From Zancudomyces culisetae (Eukaryota > Kickxellomycota > Harpellomycetes > Harpellales > Legeriomycetaceae): DNA of 41,959 nt. Shown in pieces: positions 31,645 to 41,959 of the stretch. A program made the position numbers and the translations under genes. Where the stretch lies: assembly GCA_001969505.1 (NCBI GenBank), contig LSSK01000004.1, forward strand, positions 1 to 41,959. Direction: 5' to 3'. Under the pieces are notes generated by a model. The model saw nothing but the letters and a program-made list of their open reading frames with translations, had not been told where the DNA came from and did not search any database. Each line of letters begins with the position of its first letter. Positions within the stretch are counted from its first letter, which is position 1.

Positions 31645-33048
31645 TTTTTTTAACTATTATCACTTTTATTTACATTTCTGTTTTTTAACTTTTTTTTTAC
31701 TCTTTTTTTTACTCTTTTTTATTTTTCATTCATTTTTTGGAAAGTGATTTTCCTAGTTTGAATAATTGGAAATCAGTTGTCAAGTTGAGTTCACTATTAA
31801 ATCAATCAACCAATTTATTACAAGAAAACAGTACTAAATACGAAAATAACCAATTTTTTCATCGAAACATTAAATTCAATAAAGAGTTTATCACTTTGTA
31901 TCATGTTCCCAACTTGTATACCAAGTACGTCGTTCTTTATCCCTATATATCTATATTTGTCATTATCTTTTTGAAAAGTAGCTAAAATCTTTATCATTAA
32001 AAGTTATGATGTACCTGGCCATTTTATCCAATTTTGAGTAGGGTTGATGTGCGACTGTCTAAAGTTTATTTAGAATTTGGGTAGAAATAAAAATATAAAA
32101 AAGACACTAAATTGGTGTAAATTTTGATCTCCTACTAGAAAAACCATACGTTAGAGTTCACAGCTGTATGCAACAGTCAACTTAAATCTCTAACTTATTT
32201 TACTTCACCCTTCTCGTTTGCGGATAAATATGCCTGCAAACTCATGAAAATACGTCATCTTGGCTTTCCTTTTTTCTCCAACCTTTTTATCAAGCTCCTT
32301 GGAGAGTACACTGTGAATTATTAATAGAGAAAAGTGATGGTGTGGCCGTCATACATGACATCTGAAGCACATCTTGTTGTTTTATAACTTTATCCATTCG
32401 TGTCCTATATAAATACCTACGTTTGTTTTTCTGTGTTGCTTTTCTTCTCTCATTGCTTTTGCCTTCCACTAATATTGCACACTTGTTTCTGTACATCCAT
32501 TACACCTTTAGTTTTCTTTTCAGCCCCAACAAATTTTTATAAGCCTCAATACATAAACTTTTTTTTTATTGTGCTAATTAACAAAGTTTATCCACAAAAT
32601 ATCCATAAACTTTCGAGGATTATAGAGTTTTGCTTAAACCTTATTATTTTTAAACTTTCTCAATGGATTACCAATAAAAACTTCAAAATCGCTAAATTCC
32701 GGCAATTGCATTAAATAAACTAATTATTTTTACCCACTAATGGGATAGATGGAACACATCACATTTGATTTATCAACCTCAGGCCAATCTTTAGATTCAA
32801 AAGCTCGTTCCCACATACCACCACTCTCCCCCCCCCAAAAATAGCTATTGCTTTACTGTAGATACTTTACGTTGATGCCTTTTTCTTATTTTTACAGCTC
32901 TAACAATATAACTCTAGAAAACACGATATAGTAAAATACAAACTTCATACAACAAAAACAAAAAAAAAGTGCGGGTAATCTTACAATTATTATTGATTGT
33001 AATATTTATGAACTATTACGCCTGGAATCAGAAAACTCAAATCAAGAA
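31645..33048. other. Divergent spacer, SPP382 / MKK1 (1.4 kb)
   Basis: AT-rich, with T tracts at 31680-31740. An open frame at 31737-31985 (plus) has no ATG anywhere within it or just upstream, and could not be connected to another exon. A C-run of nine bases lies at about 32828-32836. No RNA gene recognised. Confidence 0.5.
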
Positions 33049-35811
33049 ATGAGCTTACCACAAAGACCAAATTTGAAGCTTAAGAAAAAACCAAGACCCG
33101 ATCTACCAAAAGTCTCTATTCCTGTACGAACAGCAGACACGAGACCGACACCACCCTCGCTACTAATACAGACTCAACAACAAGCCCAACAACAATCCAG
33201 CACACAATTACAAATTGAAAGCAATGTTGAGGGGAATAAGAATAGACCTCATGCACATGGCGATTACTCGCTTGGCAAATTGGAATCCATAGAGGATTTA
33301 ATTAATGTGATTCAAAAGGACTACAGCGGCAGCTCTAAAAGTAAGCCTAACGTCTTGGATGGTTTGATTCACTTTTTCTATCTACGTATCTATTTTTTTA
33401 GTAACCTGCATATGATATTAAGATAACTTTTTATAAGATCTAGGGTAGCGGAGGGGGAAGTAGAAAATCATTTTAAAAAAGCGGTGGCGTACTAGCATAT
33501 ACTCAAACAAACTGTTGATAATACATTCAGCGGATTGAAACTAATATCATACAATATAAACGTCATAGGTGGGTATTCTATTGATAACCTAACACAAGAG
33601 ACACAAAACCTAAGACTAAACACTGGTATGCAAAATGTTCCAGGCAACTATGGTAATATGACAATGGCAGAGTACCAAAGTATTCAGAACTTTAAGGAAA
33701 AAAACAAAAAAATACTTTCAAGCGGAAGATCACTCTCAGTGATTGGTGCACCTAGTAATTTGCGAAAAGCTCGGAGTAGAAAGCTGGTCATTGGTGGTGA
33801 AAGGCAAGAAGAAATAGACGATGATCTCCGAAGGGATGCTACTGGTGAGAACAGTCAGTTTGCAGGTCAAAATGAAAGTAATGATAAAGACGATAACGGC
33901 GGTAGTGGTGAAGGTACAGGTTCAGGTGTTCGAAAACTCAACAAAAAGGCGTTTTCGTTGCAACCACCACCACAGCCCCAAGATCCAGCTTCGTTTTCAT
34001 CACAGCAACCCTTGACATCTGTAATTGAGGAGTTTGATTTTAAAGAGGAGAACATTGAGGTACTAGACAAGCTCGGTGAAGGATCTGTCGGAACAGTTCA
34101 CAAAATACGGTACATACCTACGGGGAAAATAATGGCAAGAAAGGTATGTTGGCGTTTTATTTATAGTGTTTTATTTTATTGATTGATGTGGTATTAGTCT
34201 TTTGTTACTTTGTATATGTGTATAAATATATATGTGTATGTACGTGTATAGTTGGTGGGAGTATATCCAGATGAAGCAACGATAAAGCAGCTAGTCAGAG
34301 AGTTAAGCTTTTTAAAAAAATGTGATTCACCATGGATTATCAAGTTTTATGGAACATATTATCTTGAGGAAGGGCAATGTATTTGTATGTGTATGGAGTT
34401 TTGCAATGGAGGAAGCCTTGATAGCATATATAAAAAAGTTGCATCGATGAATGGGAGAATCGGAGAAGGAGTACTAGGGAAAATCTCAGAAGCTGTAATG
34501 TTTTTATTGGCTTTTATATCATATTGTTGCATAGTCTTGCCAGATTATAAGCATGAATATCAACGTTTGCACATCTATATGATAACATTTTATCTGAAAA
34601 CAAATAGGTATTGAACGGGTTGGTGTACTTACACGCTAAACAAATAATTCACAGAGGTAACTATTTATAAAGTAGTACAAACCATCTTGCATGTCCAGAT
34701 CGGTTTTTTTTATACTTTTTTATGATTATAAGCCCCACACGTACATCCGAAATTGAATTGGTTTCTAACCTCTTAAACATTGATAGATATAAAACCGTCC
34801 AATATTCTAGTCACTGGCACAGGACAGATCAAGTTGTGTGATTTTGGAGTTAGTGGAGAGTTAGTTAATTCAATTGCACAGACATTTGTAGGAACCAGCT
34901 ATTATATGGCGGTAAGTTAAAGATTGAGTTTATTTTATACATAATACTGCTAAACTGCCAAAGAAAGATGGAAACTCTAGTAATTAGTTAATTGCAAAGC
35001 TGAAAAACAAAAACAAGTTCTGAACCTTCTTGAACTTTTGTTGCTCAACTTGCGGCACAATAACTACTGTCCATTTTTTATATTTTTACGTGCTCTTGGG
35101 ATACTCCACGTACTCTAACACCATTACTATAACAATGGGCATCCATTTATCTCACCTATATCACTTTTTTTTTTAATTACAACAAAATTTAGCCTGAGCG
35201 GATACAGGGATTCGGGTATGCTGTGCAATCGGATGTTTGGTCGCTAGGTTTAACAATTCTAGAGGTGGCATTGGGAAGATTCCCGTTTCCGCCTGCTGGC
35301 TCACCACCACTTACCGTCATCGAGCTGTTGGATTACATTATTAGAGCACCAGCACCATCTCTAGATCCCAGATATTGGTCAAAGGAGATTGTAGATTTTA
35401 CAACTAAATGGTAAGTTTTTCTATTTTTTAGAAGCGTAAACCTCAAATGTTCTTATTTCTCTGGCAAAAAAAAAAAATCATACCTTGGACGAATATACGA
35501 TCCAAGCTTTTGAGTTGACCACTGGTCAATTGGAGCTGTTAATTTTTTGGTTGAGAACTTTTTTTTTTGGATGAGAAGAAGGAGAGAAGGAGGAGGGGGA
35601 GGAGGATTTAATTTATTGGTATGAATAGGACATAATGGAAAGGATACTAACACTCTGGGTTTACCAACTATTTATTACCATTAGTTTAATCAAATCACCA
35701 AAAGAGAGACCCACTCCTATCAAGTTGTTGGAAGAAGACGAGTTTGTTCAAAAGTCTAGCAAGCTTAGGCTGGATCTGAAAAAGTGGATCAAACAGGTTT
35801 GGTCGACGTAA
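33049..35811 (+). CDS. MKK1: MAP kinase kinase of the cell-wall integrity type (Mkk1/2), seven exons
   Basis: Dual-specificity kinase expected to act between Bck1 and Slt2 in the Pkc1 cell-wall integrity cascade. Exons: 33049-33340, 33569-34143, 34252-34494, 34608-34656, 34787-34911, 35193-35410 and 35685-35811. All phases match, giving 542 residues. The kinase domain starts near 255: GEGSVG glycine loop, MARK with the ATP-site Lys, [24 protein letters not shown] catalytic loop (split across exons 4/5), DFGVSG, an activation loop with Ser-Ile-Ala-Gln-Thr phospho-acceptor spacing, TSYYMAPERIQG (split across exons 5/6) and [19 protein letters not shown]. The phrases [11 protein letters not shown] and [11 protein letters not shown] are characteristic of Mkk1/2 over Pbs2 or Ste7. 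The N-terminal 250 residues are disordered, with Lys-rich [12 protein letters not shown] at residue 6 as a possible MAPK docking site (inferred). TACTAAC lies 40 nt before the last acceptor. Convergent with UTR1. Confidence 0.93.
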
Positions 35812-36017
35812 TTAAAAAACAAGAGATTGGGACTCGAGATATTATTTTATTTCTTTATTCTTTGTTTTATTTGGAATAGAATATTACATACCAATTTTTC
35901 TATGTGCTAAGATTGGTAAATAAAGCATTTTATAAATAAGTAAATATAAGTAAAGATAGTCTATATAATGGGGGGAGACACTGAGAGTGCTAGTAATGGC
36001 AATAACAACAGCAATAT

Positions 36018-38384
36018 TTAACACTCATCATCAGCATGGCTATTTTCGTCCTCCTCATTTTCGTTTACATTTAGGTTTTCAATAGCAGAAAAATTCATCT
36101 GTTTCTGGCGTTGTCGCAGATTCCAGCTTAGGGAAGTTTCCAAGCTCTCAAACCAGCTAGTCATTGGGTCTTCAAAGCTTGCAAGGATTGGAACGGAGTG
36201 TCTAGATGCAGTAACAGAGATATGATCACCTCTGCTTAGCTCAATACGGTTTCGCCCATCGAAACTGACCCAAGCAGTGTTACGGCTGTCAGGAGGTACT
36301 TCTACCTGTAGCTCTATGGTGTCAGGAACCAACATAGGCCGGAAAGACAGAGTGTGTGGGCATATTGGTGTTACTAAGATCGCAGGAATCTCGGGATGTA
36401 CAAGTGAGCCTCCGGCGGCCAGGGAATATGCTGTTGACCCAGTAGGAGTCGAAAGAGACAATCCATCAGCTTGCACAGTCGTCAAGTGACGCCCACTAGC
36501 ATACAGCTCCAGTACAGTGAGGAATGGGTTGAACCCTCGGTCTATTACCACCTCGTTCAGCACGTGGTATGTCTTATCTTTAACCCATAAATCTCCTCTA
36601 CCATACATTTCCTTGCTGATAGATGTCCTGGCTTGTTTAGGCGTTTCATAGTGATCATCTGTTGATTCAGAATCAAAAGAGCCTAGTGCTCTCCGCTCCC
36701 TTCTGCTTCCAGCTCTAGTTGTACCCTTTTTCGTAGACAGTGCAGACAATGGCGAACTGATGCTTACAAAGCTTCCCTGGTGACTTTGGCCATAGTCACT
36801 AAGAGTGTGATTAGCGAAATTGTTATCGGTGTGAATACCCAACCCTCTGCCGCTAATATGCGAAAAGGTTCTTGGTTCACACGACTCGGATCTGTCCTCA
36901 TTTCCTCTTTGACGCCCACTTAATCCGACTCGGTCTCTTCCTAGCATGGCCTGCAGATGACCGTGTTGATCAGCACTATTCATATTCCGCCTTCCCGTAC
37001 GCCTTTCAGCTCCCCTCATTGATTTTGTTGATCTCGTTCTCAAAACTCCAACTGGATCATGCGAAAACGTTCCATTTTCTTCCGGTGCCTCTGGCTTTTC
37101 CCCAAAGTTTTCGTCGGTATGTAAATGGCCCTCCTGTGAATCCGATGTATCTCGTCTATGCAACTGATTTCTTCGAGTGCTACCAGACCTACTTACTACC
37201 GACCTTGTACTGGGTGAACGACTTAGCCCCCTCTTTGACCGCAAAAAGCTCTGCGCTCCAATAGCCCCAGAAGCATTGCCCAGCGCCTGTTGATTTTTTT
37301 TCTCTACTCGATTCATATGAGCATTTTTTGCCTTTGAAAATTCCTCCCGTCTTAAAAACTCTTTGTCTGCTATTCTATGAACTGTAACCTCAAACCTCAT
37401 TCTCAAATCTACATATACACCTGTGTTGATTGCCTTTTTTAATACTTGTCTCGCCTGCTTCACGTCAAAAATAGTTAAAAATCCCAAAGACCCCAAAGCG
37501 AACGGTATTATTACAGGAACTGATCCTTGGAATAACCAGGATGTGTATAGCAGTGTACCATCACCGCCCAATGTCACTGCAAAATCAAACCGGTCCGGTT
37601 GCTCTGCGCACAGTTCAGCTGTCCAGGGTTTTAGTCTCTCGGCTGCCTCTGGGTTTTTTTGAATCACACGAGCCAGATTAAACTTTCTGTCCTCATAGAC
37701 TACTTTGTCAATGTACACTGTTAGTCCACTTGGGCACCCTGAAAAATGCGTAGTTATCAACCACACTGCTAGATCTCTCGTCAAACTAATAAGCGTTTCA
37801 TCACCAGGCTTTGTCACTATCATACATTCAGATTTATTTATCAGCTTGACCTTAGAGTTTGTCAGTTTTTTGGTCATTGATCGCACGGATTCTGTGGTTT
37901 TTAGTAGTTTCTCTGTTTTCCACTCGCTAAAGCACTTGAGTTTTCCCCCATCTTCAAGCAGATCTTCAATAACTATCTTGCAGGCTTCCGTTTCTACCTT
38001 CTTTTTCTCGGCCTCTATAAAGGTACTTTTGTCATCGTCGCTGAATACTTTTCTCTGTTTAACCCTTTCTAAGGACTCCAATTTGGTATCCCTATTTTCA
38101 CCTGATAGTTCCACCTCCTCCACCCCCCTCAGATCCATCATTTCCATCAGCCTGTGGATCCCTGTCCCAGGATTTTGTTTTTCAGCTTCTACGGAACTCC
38201 CTTCCATTGCTGTAGGCTCCTCCTCAAAACTGCCCAATGTGCCACTCTGCTTTTGCCCCGGTTTTTTGATGTTTATTGGTTTTATCTCCTTGCAAGCAGC
38301 AATTTGTTCATCATTTAGGGATACTGAGCTTGAACCCCTGTGTTTTCTGTTTATTTTTTGGTGTACCACTACGCCTGATCTCAT
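36018..38384 (-). CDS. UTR1: NAD kinase, UTR1 type, with a large internal insertion
   Basis: 788-residue ATP-NAD kinase that makes NADP+ from NAD+, probably cytosolic since no targeting peptide is evident. Motifs: VTLGGDGTLLYTSWLF (about 275) with the GGDG phosphate-binding site and catalytic Asp; ALGSLGFLTIFD (about 303); NEVVIDRGFNP (about 605); DGLSLSTPTGSTAYSLAAGG (about 640); and LVTPICPHTLSFRP. A disordered segment of about 245 residues (345-590), rich in Ser, Arg, Asn and His, interrupts the conserved domain between the VTVHR strand and YHVLNEVVID. It has many RRxS/T-like sites. S. cerevisiae Utr1 is 530 residues. The N-terminal 180 residues are Glu/Lys-rich and without a domain. The ATG at 38384 is the first in frame. 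The 206-bp spacer to MKK1 (35812-36017) holds only the two 3' ends. Confidence 0.93.
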   Translation of the reverse strand: MRSGVVVHQKINRKHRGSSSVSLNDEQIAACKEIKPINIKKPGQKQSGTLGSFEEEPTAMEGSSVEAEKQNPGTGIHRLMEMMDLRGVEEVELSGENRDTKLESLERVKQRKVFSDDDKSTFIEAEKKKVETEACKIVIEDLLEDGGKLKCFSEWKTEKLLKTTESVRSMTKKLTNSKVKLINKSECMIVTKPGDETLISLTRDLAVWLITTHFSGCPSGLTVYIDKVVYEDRKFNLARVIQKNPEAAERLKPWTAELCAEQPDRFDFAVTLGGDGTLLYTSWLFQGSVPVIIPFALGSLGFLTIFDVKQARQVLKKAINTGVYVDLRMRFEVTVHRIADKEFLRREEFSKAKNAHMNRVEKKNQQALGNASGAIGAQSFLRSKRGLSRSPSTRSVVSRSGSTRRNQLHRRDTSDSQEGHLHTDENFGEKPEAPEENGTFSHDPVGVLRTRSTKSMRGAERRTGRRNMNSADQHGHLQAMLGRDRVGLSGRQRGNEDRSESCEPRTFSHISGRGLGIHTDNNFANHTLSDYGQSHQGSFVSISSPLSALSTKKGTTRAGSRRERRALGSFDSESTDDHYETPKQARTSISKEMYGRGDLWVKDKTYHVLNEVVIDRGFNPFLTVLELYASGRHLTTVQADGLSLSTPTGSTAYSLAAGGSLVHPEIPAILVTPICPHTLSFRPMLVPDTIELQVEVPPDSRNTAWVSFDGRNRIELSRGDHISVTASRHSVPILASFEDPMTSWFESLETSLSWNLRQRQKQMNFSAIENLNVNENEEDENSHADDEC

Positions 38385-41036
38385 CTTATATCCAATTTGT
38401 CTTTACTGCCTATTGATTGTTATACAGCCAGCTATTCTTACGCTCTTTCCAACTATTGTACTTTTGATTCTTTAAGTAAAAAATACCACAGTAGTTCTAC
38501 CTATTGCTGTCTATTGATATATATTCGACTATATTGATAATAAAAATACTCCTAAAATACAAAGCTTAACGAGTATATAATCTAAAACGCATTCAAGGCT
38601 TTTTCTTTTCATTCAATATCTGTAGCTGTTAATAAAATTTTTAGGCTTTTTATCTACTTTTATATTGCAAAAATTCTTCGTTTTTTAACTTGATATTGCT
38701 AGCTAAATTTGCTAAAAAAAAATCTCATTATTTCCCGAACTAATTACTCCAGTCTTCTCCTTAGTTTAGCATTGGTAATTTTCAGTATGCAAAAGCCCTC
38801 GAAAGACTTTTTTTTTTTAGTGCCAATAAATACCCATAGATTGATTCGATTTAGCATGCTTGAAAACATAGGCAAATCAAATTACACTTTTTTTAATTGA
38901 ATTGAATGGTAACAGGCTTGGAGGTAATAAATGCTTTTTATTACGCCAATAGAAAGCATGCTCTAGGTATGAATATTCTTTTTATTACCAATAATGGTTA
39001 GCTTCTGTATTGCTGACCAAATACAATTGAAGACAATCTTAGAAACGTGATTATTATTAATGTTGTTTGAAATGCCTCGAAAAAAACCAACTCTCCAATG
39101 GATTTTAAGCGATAAAGATCTCCCATCAAATCTCCGCTGTTTTCTCACTCCATTATTTTCTTTTTTTTGGACTGATAGCACCTGGAGACCTGTTTATTTT
39201 TGCTTTGCTGCGAAATTCAAATAAATGCCAATTGTAAACTACCCTCCGCCCGCTAATTCCCTATTTAAATCTACCACAAAAATCACTACACAATATTCAA
39301 GCAATAAAAACCATGATTTGGCCAGCTAATGTTAGATCAGAAGCAATAGAGCAAATTGGATGTTAAAAAACACTTAGTTTTGCAAGCAATTTTAAATCAA
39401 TAAAAAATATATCCAAATTATATACTGGTGTTATATTGATAAATATACTATACTACTAATAAAAAAAATCCTTTCCACTCAACTAGACATACCCCTTCAA
39501 CTCAAGTATGTAACATTCAAAGAAAACCACCAAGCTGAATATTATGACCAGATGAAATTATGCGCACAAACCTTGCTTCAGGTTGATTTTAGTCTCCGTG
39601 CTCACTCATCGCCACATTCCCACTTGTTTATTTCCATATTCTCGTTCTATATCAATACTACTATAGTACACATTTTAGACCAAAGATATCAATCTCAGTG
39701 TTCCAAATTATGTCACACAATGAAAAAAAAATTTTTTTTTTGCAACAATGTGTCCATTCAGATTGTCTAAAATATCTATGTGGTTTTTCCCTTTTCTTTT
39801 AGCATAGCATTTATTAAAATACTTCCATAAGCTGTACCACTAGCAAATATTGCTACAACATATATCTAATGTAAGCTATGAGTCTTTCATTTAGAAACAT
39901 TTGTCAGGTTGGTTGCCCAGCCTGACAAATGATAAAAAATACGCATAGCAATTATGAACAATCTGATAAAAAGACAGAATATACAGAAATATAACAGCTC
40001 ACAATTCTTTTATACGTATTTTCGTCGAGACCATTATTAAGTTTAGGAGGGATCATTGACAACATGCATCCGTATTGGGCAATTAGGTTTTATTGTCCGA
40101 AAAATACATAAATATAAAAAACTGCCAAAATTAGACATCCTGATAATACTCAAGTACCTATAAAGCATTTTTGGTCATATTTTAATAACACAAGAAACTT
40201 GTCCTTTGTTTTATAAGCATCGATAAGGGGGAAAAGCAGGGGCAAGTGGAGGTGAACAAAAAAAGTCACAATACAAAGAATTACTGATGACAAGGCTGGT
40301 ACAGAATTTCACATTTTATTTCGAAACATTGACACACTACGTTATCGATGAAGTGATCTTGTGGGTCACCTGTCAGGTCTGAGAATCACAACTATCCAGC
40401 CAATTAAAGTATCGACGTATATATTCATCTTTATCCATGGTATACATTTATGCATTTGTATTGGCTTAAATCTGGTTTATAATTTAGGTTTGTGCTGAAA
40501 AGCGTTACTTGGATCTATATATTTTCCACAACGTGAAATTATAGACAGTGCGACTAGTTGTTTTGTCAAAGGCACCAAGTGCGAATACAAAAAAAAACTG
40601 GAACAAATAATAAAAGGCTCTAGATACATGTATCTATTTTTATAAATGCAATAGACTAGCACCATGTACACTTCCAGTTGCACTGGCCACCATATATACT
40701 TTAGAGGGGACGTTACACCTCTTCTTTTATTCATAATACAACTTGGTTAAAACTTGTTTGTTTTCGAAATAATTGTGAATTACATTATTTGCTATAACAA
40801 AAACTGTAGTTAATATTTTATGCAAACCAAAAGACATGTTTATTAGAACAAAGATAAAAAGTCATGAAAATCGGCGCTTGACTTTTAGATGTTTCTAATA
40901 AAAATAAAAAAATCATAAAAGAAACAAAATACCATGTCAAAATACGCTAGTATGTGGAGAAAAAGTGAATCCAGCGGTCAGGATAGCGAATTTAGACTCG
41001 CTGAAATACAACCCTGTTTCTCGTGTAGCTGTAATC
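38385..41036. other. Gene-poor region (about 2.65 kb)
   Basis: Upstream of UTR1 and downstream of the secreted-protein gene. Short open frames (38709-38900, 38963-39181, 39552-39770, 40477-40734) show no domain and have AT-driven composition. A strong hairpin lies at 39898-39931, and a weak box C/D-like arrangement at 40285-40382. No tRNA found. Confidence 0.55.
39898..39931. repeat. Near-perfect hairpin, 15-bp stem and 4-nt loop
   Basis: CATTTGTCAGG pairs perfectly with CCTGACAAATG. Inside, TTGG pairs with CCAG (one G-T wobble), leaving a TTGC loop. It is the strongest short inverted repeat I noticed in the window and is more GC-rich than the DNA around it. It may be part of a transcript end or a small structured RNA. 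Confidence 0.75.
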
Positions 41037-41462
41037 CTAATTGAATGAGCTTGGAGAATCCTCATCAAAGGAGATTGTACCATTGAATGTACCTGTGAAG
41101 TCACATTCGTTTATTGGCTTACCAGAGCAGTCATCATCAGTGATGCTTGCAAAGTCGTATATCTCTGTTGTGGAACCAGCAATGTACAAGAAGAACTGCT
41201 TGTTGTCAAAAGAGATGTGTGCGTTAGTAACTCCTGAGTCGAATACACAGTCTTCTGAAGTACAGTCGGCATCTGACTTGTAAAGTTTTATTGAGTCCTT
41301 GTATATACGTCTTCCATCAATAGCCAAGTAGAAATCCATGTAGTCTGGGTCTGAGGCGCTGGTTGTTACTGATCCTTTGAAGGATTTTCCATCATAAGGT
41401 CTACTACGTGCACCAGCGACGGAAAGAACTTGCAAGATTGTGGTAAATACAAACAGCTTCAT
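41037..41462 (-). CDS. Small secreted four-cysteine protein, unknown function
   Basis: 141 residues. A signal peptide is clear: MKLFVFTTILQVLSVAGA, with likely cleavage after AGA at about residue 18. The mature part is acidic, rich in Ser, Asp, Thr and aromatic residues, with beta-strand-like patterns (FKGSVTTSA, FYLAIDGRRIY, HISFDNKQFFLYIAG). Its four cysteines form two close pairs, C-x4-C (CTSEDC) and C-x7-C (CSGKPINEC), suggesting two disulfide-closed loops. One N-glycosylation sequon, Asn-Gly-Thr, lies near the C-terminus. There is no membrane segment, GPI signal or Ser/Thr-rich stalk, so a soluble exported or wall-associated protein is inferred. The ATG at 41462 follows an A/C-rich leader of the sort seen in strongly expressed yeast genes. 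I recognise no family. Confidence 0.85.
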   Translation of the reverse strand: MKLFVFTTILQVLSVAGARSRPYDGKSFKGSVTTSASDPDYMDFYLAIDGRRIYKDSIKLYKSDADCTSEDCVFDSGVTNAHISFDNKQFFLYIAGSTTEIYDFASITDDDCSGKPINECDFTGTFNGTISFDEDSPSSFN

Positions 41463-41664
41463 TTTTCTAGGTTTTTGTGTGGTGTTTTTCTTTGGTGTTG
41501 TTGTTTACTTTAAACTATGATTTAGTTTATGCCTGTACTTTTAGATTGTACTTGTGGTTGTTCTTGTCCCTAAGACTTTGTTGCTTTTTTGCTTTGTGTT
41601 TGCTATGCAAATTGCTATGTGAATGAGTTGATGATATTTTTGAGAATGTGCGAACTTTGTTCCA

Positions 41665-41672
41665 TATTTATA
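41665..41672 (-). promoter_or_regulatory. TATA box of the secreted-protein gene
   Basis: Reads TATAAATA on the minus strand, about 203 bp upstream of the ATG. The sequence between it and the ATG is CA-rich and lacks upstream ATGs near the start. The rest of the spacer to the window end (41673-41959) shows no gene. Confidence 0.5.
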
Positions 41673-41959
41673 TCTAAAATCGTCATATTACCCGGGTATA
41701 GTACTTTAAAATATTTTTAAACTATTGTTATAACATGAGGTTATGAAACCATTATAGCAAAGTTTATATTTAGACACTTTTACAGTTTACGCTTTATGGT
41801 TAGAAAGAAAACGTCTAGTTTTGTAAGACTACAGTAATGATTACAAGAGAACAAACTTGGTATGCTAATGGAGTTCATTTAGTTGTGCAGCCGAGCTGTA
41901 CTGATTTATGCTGTACTAAATATAGATGCACCAGCTACTAATATATTTGTAATCGCAAA

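Noticed and set aside
31737-31985. Possible exon of a small helical protein (LNNWKSVVKLSSLLNQS...)
   Set aside because: There is no ATG in or just upstream of the frame and no family match. A GTACGT donor-like site follows, but no partner exon could be joined in frame.
40477-40734. 85-codon minus-strand ORF starting with ATG
   Set aside because: Random-looking composition, no domain, no promoter or splice support. Kept only as an unlikely possibility.

Overview
The window is about 42 kb of AT-rich nuclear DNA from an ascomycete, most likely a budding yeast (Saccharomycotina). All recognisable genes are eukaryotic. Introns are common: GTAAGT-type donors, branch sites such as TACTAAC or CTTAAC, lengths of about 68 to 281 nt, and 22 introns or more inferred here, counting a donor whose intron runs off the left edge. 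Conserved leucines of the NAD kinase GGDGTLL motif, VPS25 and the p27 zinc-ribbon protein are encoded by CTG, so CTG reads as Leu and the CTG-Ser clade is unlikely. The intron richness and the presence of NUDCD1-like and p27/ZNRD2-like genes fit an early-branching yeast lineage better than Saccharomyces. I cannot name the species.

Layout. 1-10.1 kb (minus strand): a neutral-sphingomyelinase-like phosphodiesterase that runs off the left edge through a microsatellite-bearing intron; NTE1, a lysophospholipase that looks like two ORFs but is one gene with a 136-nt intron; and a five-exon protein with two p27-type zinc ribbons. 10.4-11.0 kb (plus): RPL37 with two introns, the first directly after the ATG. 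11.0-15.9 kb: no protein gene, a GC-rich ORF-free block that may be a structured RNA, an assembly gap of 431 N, and several simple or inverted repeats. 15.9-24.5 kb: a Pho85-type cyclin (plus), a NUDCD1-like CS-domain protein (minus), RNA polymerase III subunit RPC53 (plus) and ESCRT-II subunit VPS25 (plus, six exons). 25.5-38.4 kb: ER glucosidase I (plus, five exons, one GC-AG intron), the spliceosome-disassembly G-patch protein SPP382 (minus), an MKK1/2-type MAP kinase kinase (plus, seven exons) and a UTR1-type NAD kinase (minus). 38.4-41.0 kb: no convincing gene. 41.0-41.5 kb (minus): a small secreted four-cysteine protein of unknown function.

This is chromosomal housekeeping territory and not an operon or island. 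Functional links are loose: two adjacent phospholipid-degrading enzymes on the left, and two divergent promoters (p27 protein/RPL37 and NUDCD1/RPC53). A recurring trait is low-complexity sequence inserted inside otherwise conserved domains (cyclin, NAD kinase, glucosidase I, NTE1). The most open items are the GC-rich block near 11.3 kb, the secreted protein at the right end, the double zinc-ribbon protein, and the 13-codon upstream ORF that stops 7 nt before the cyclin start.
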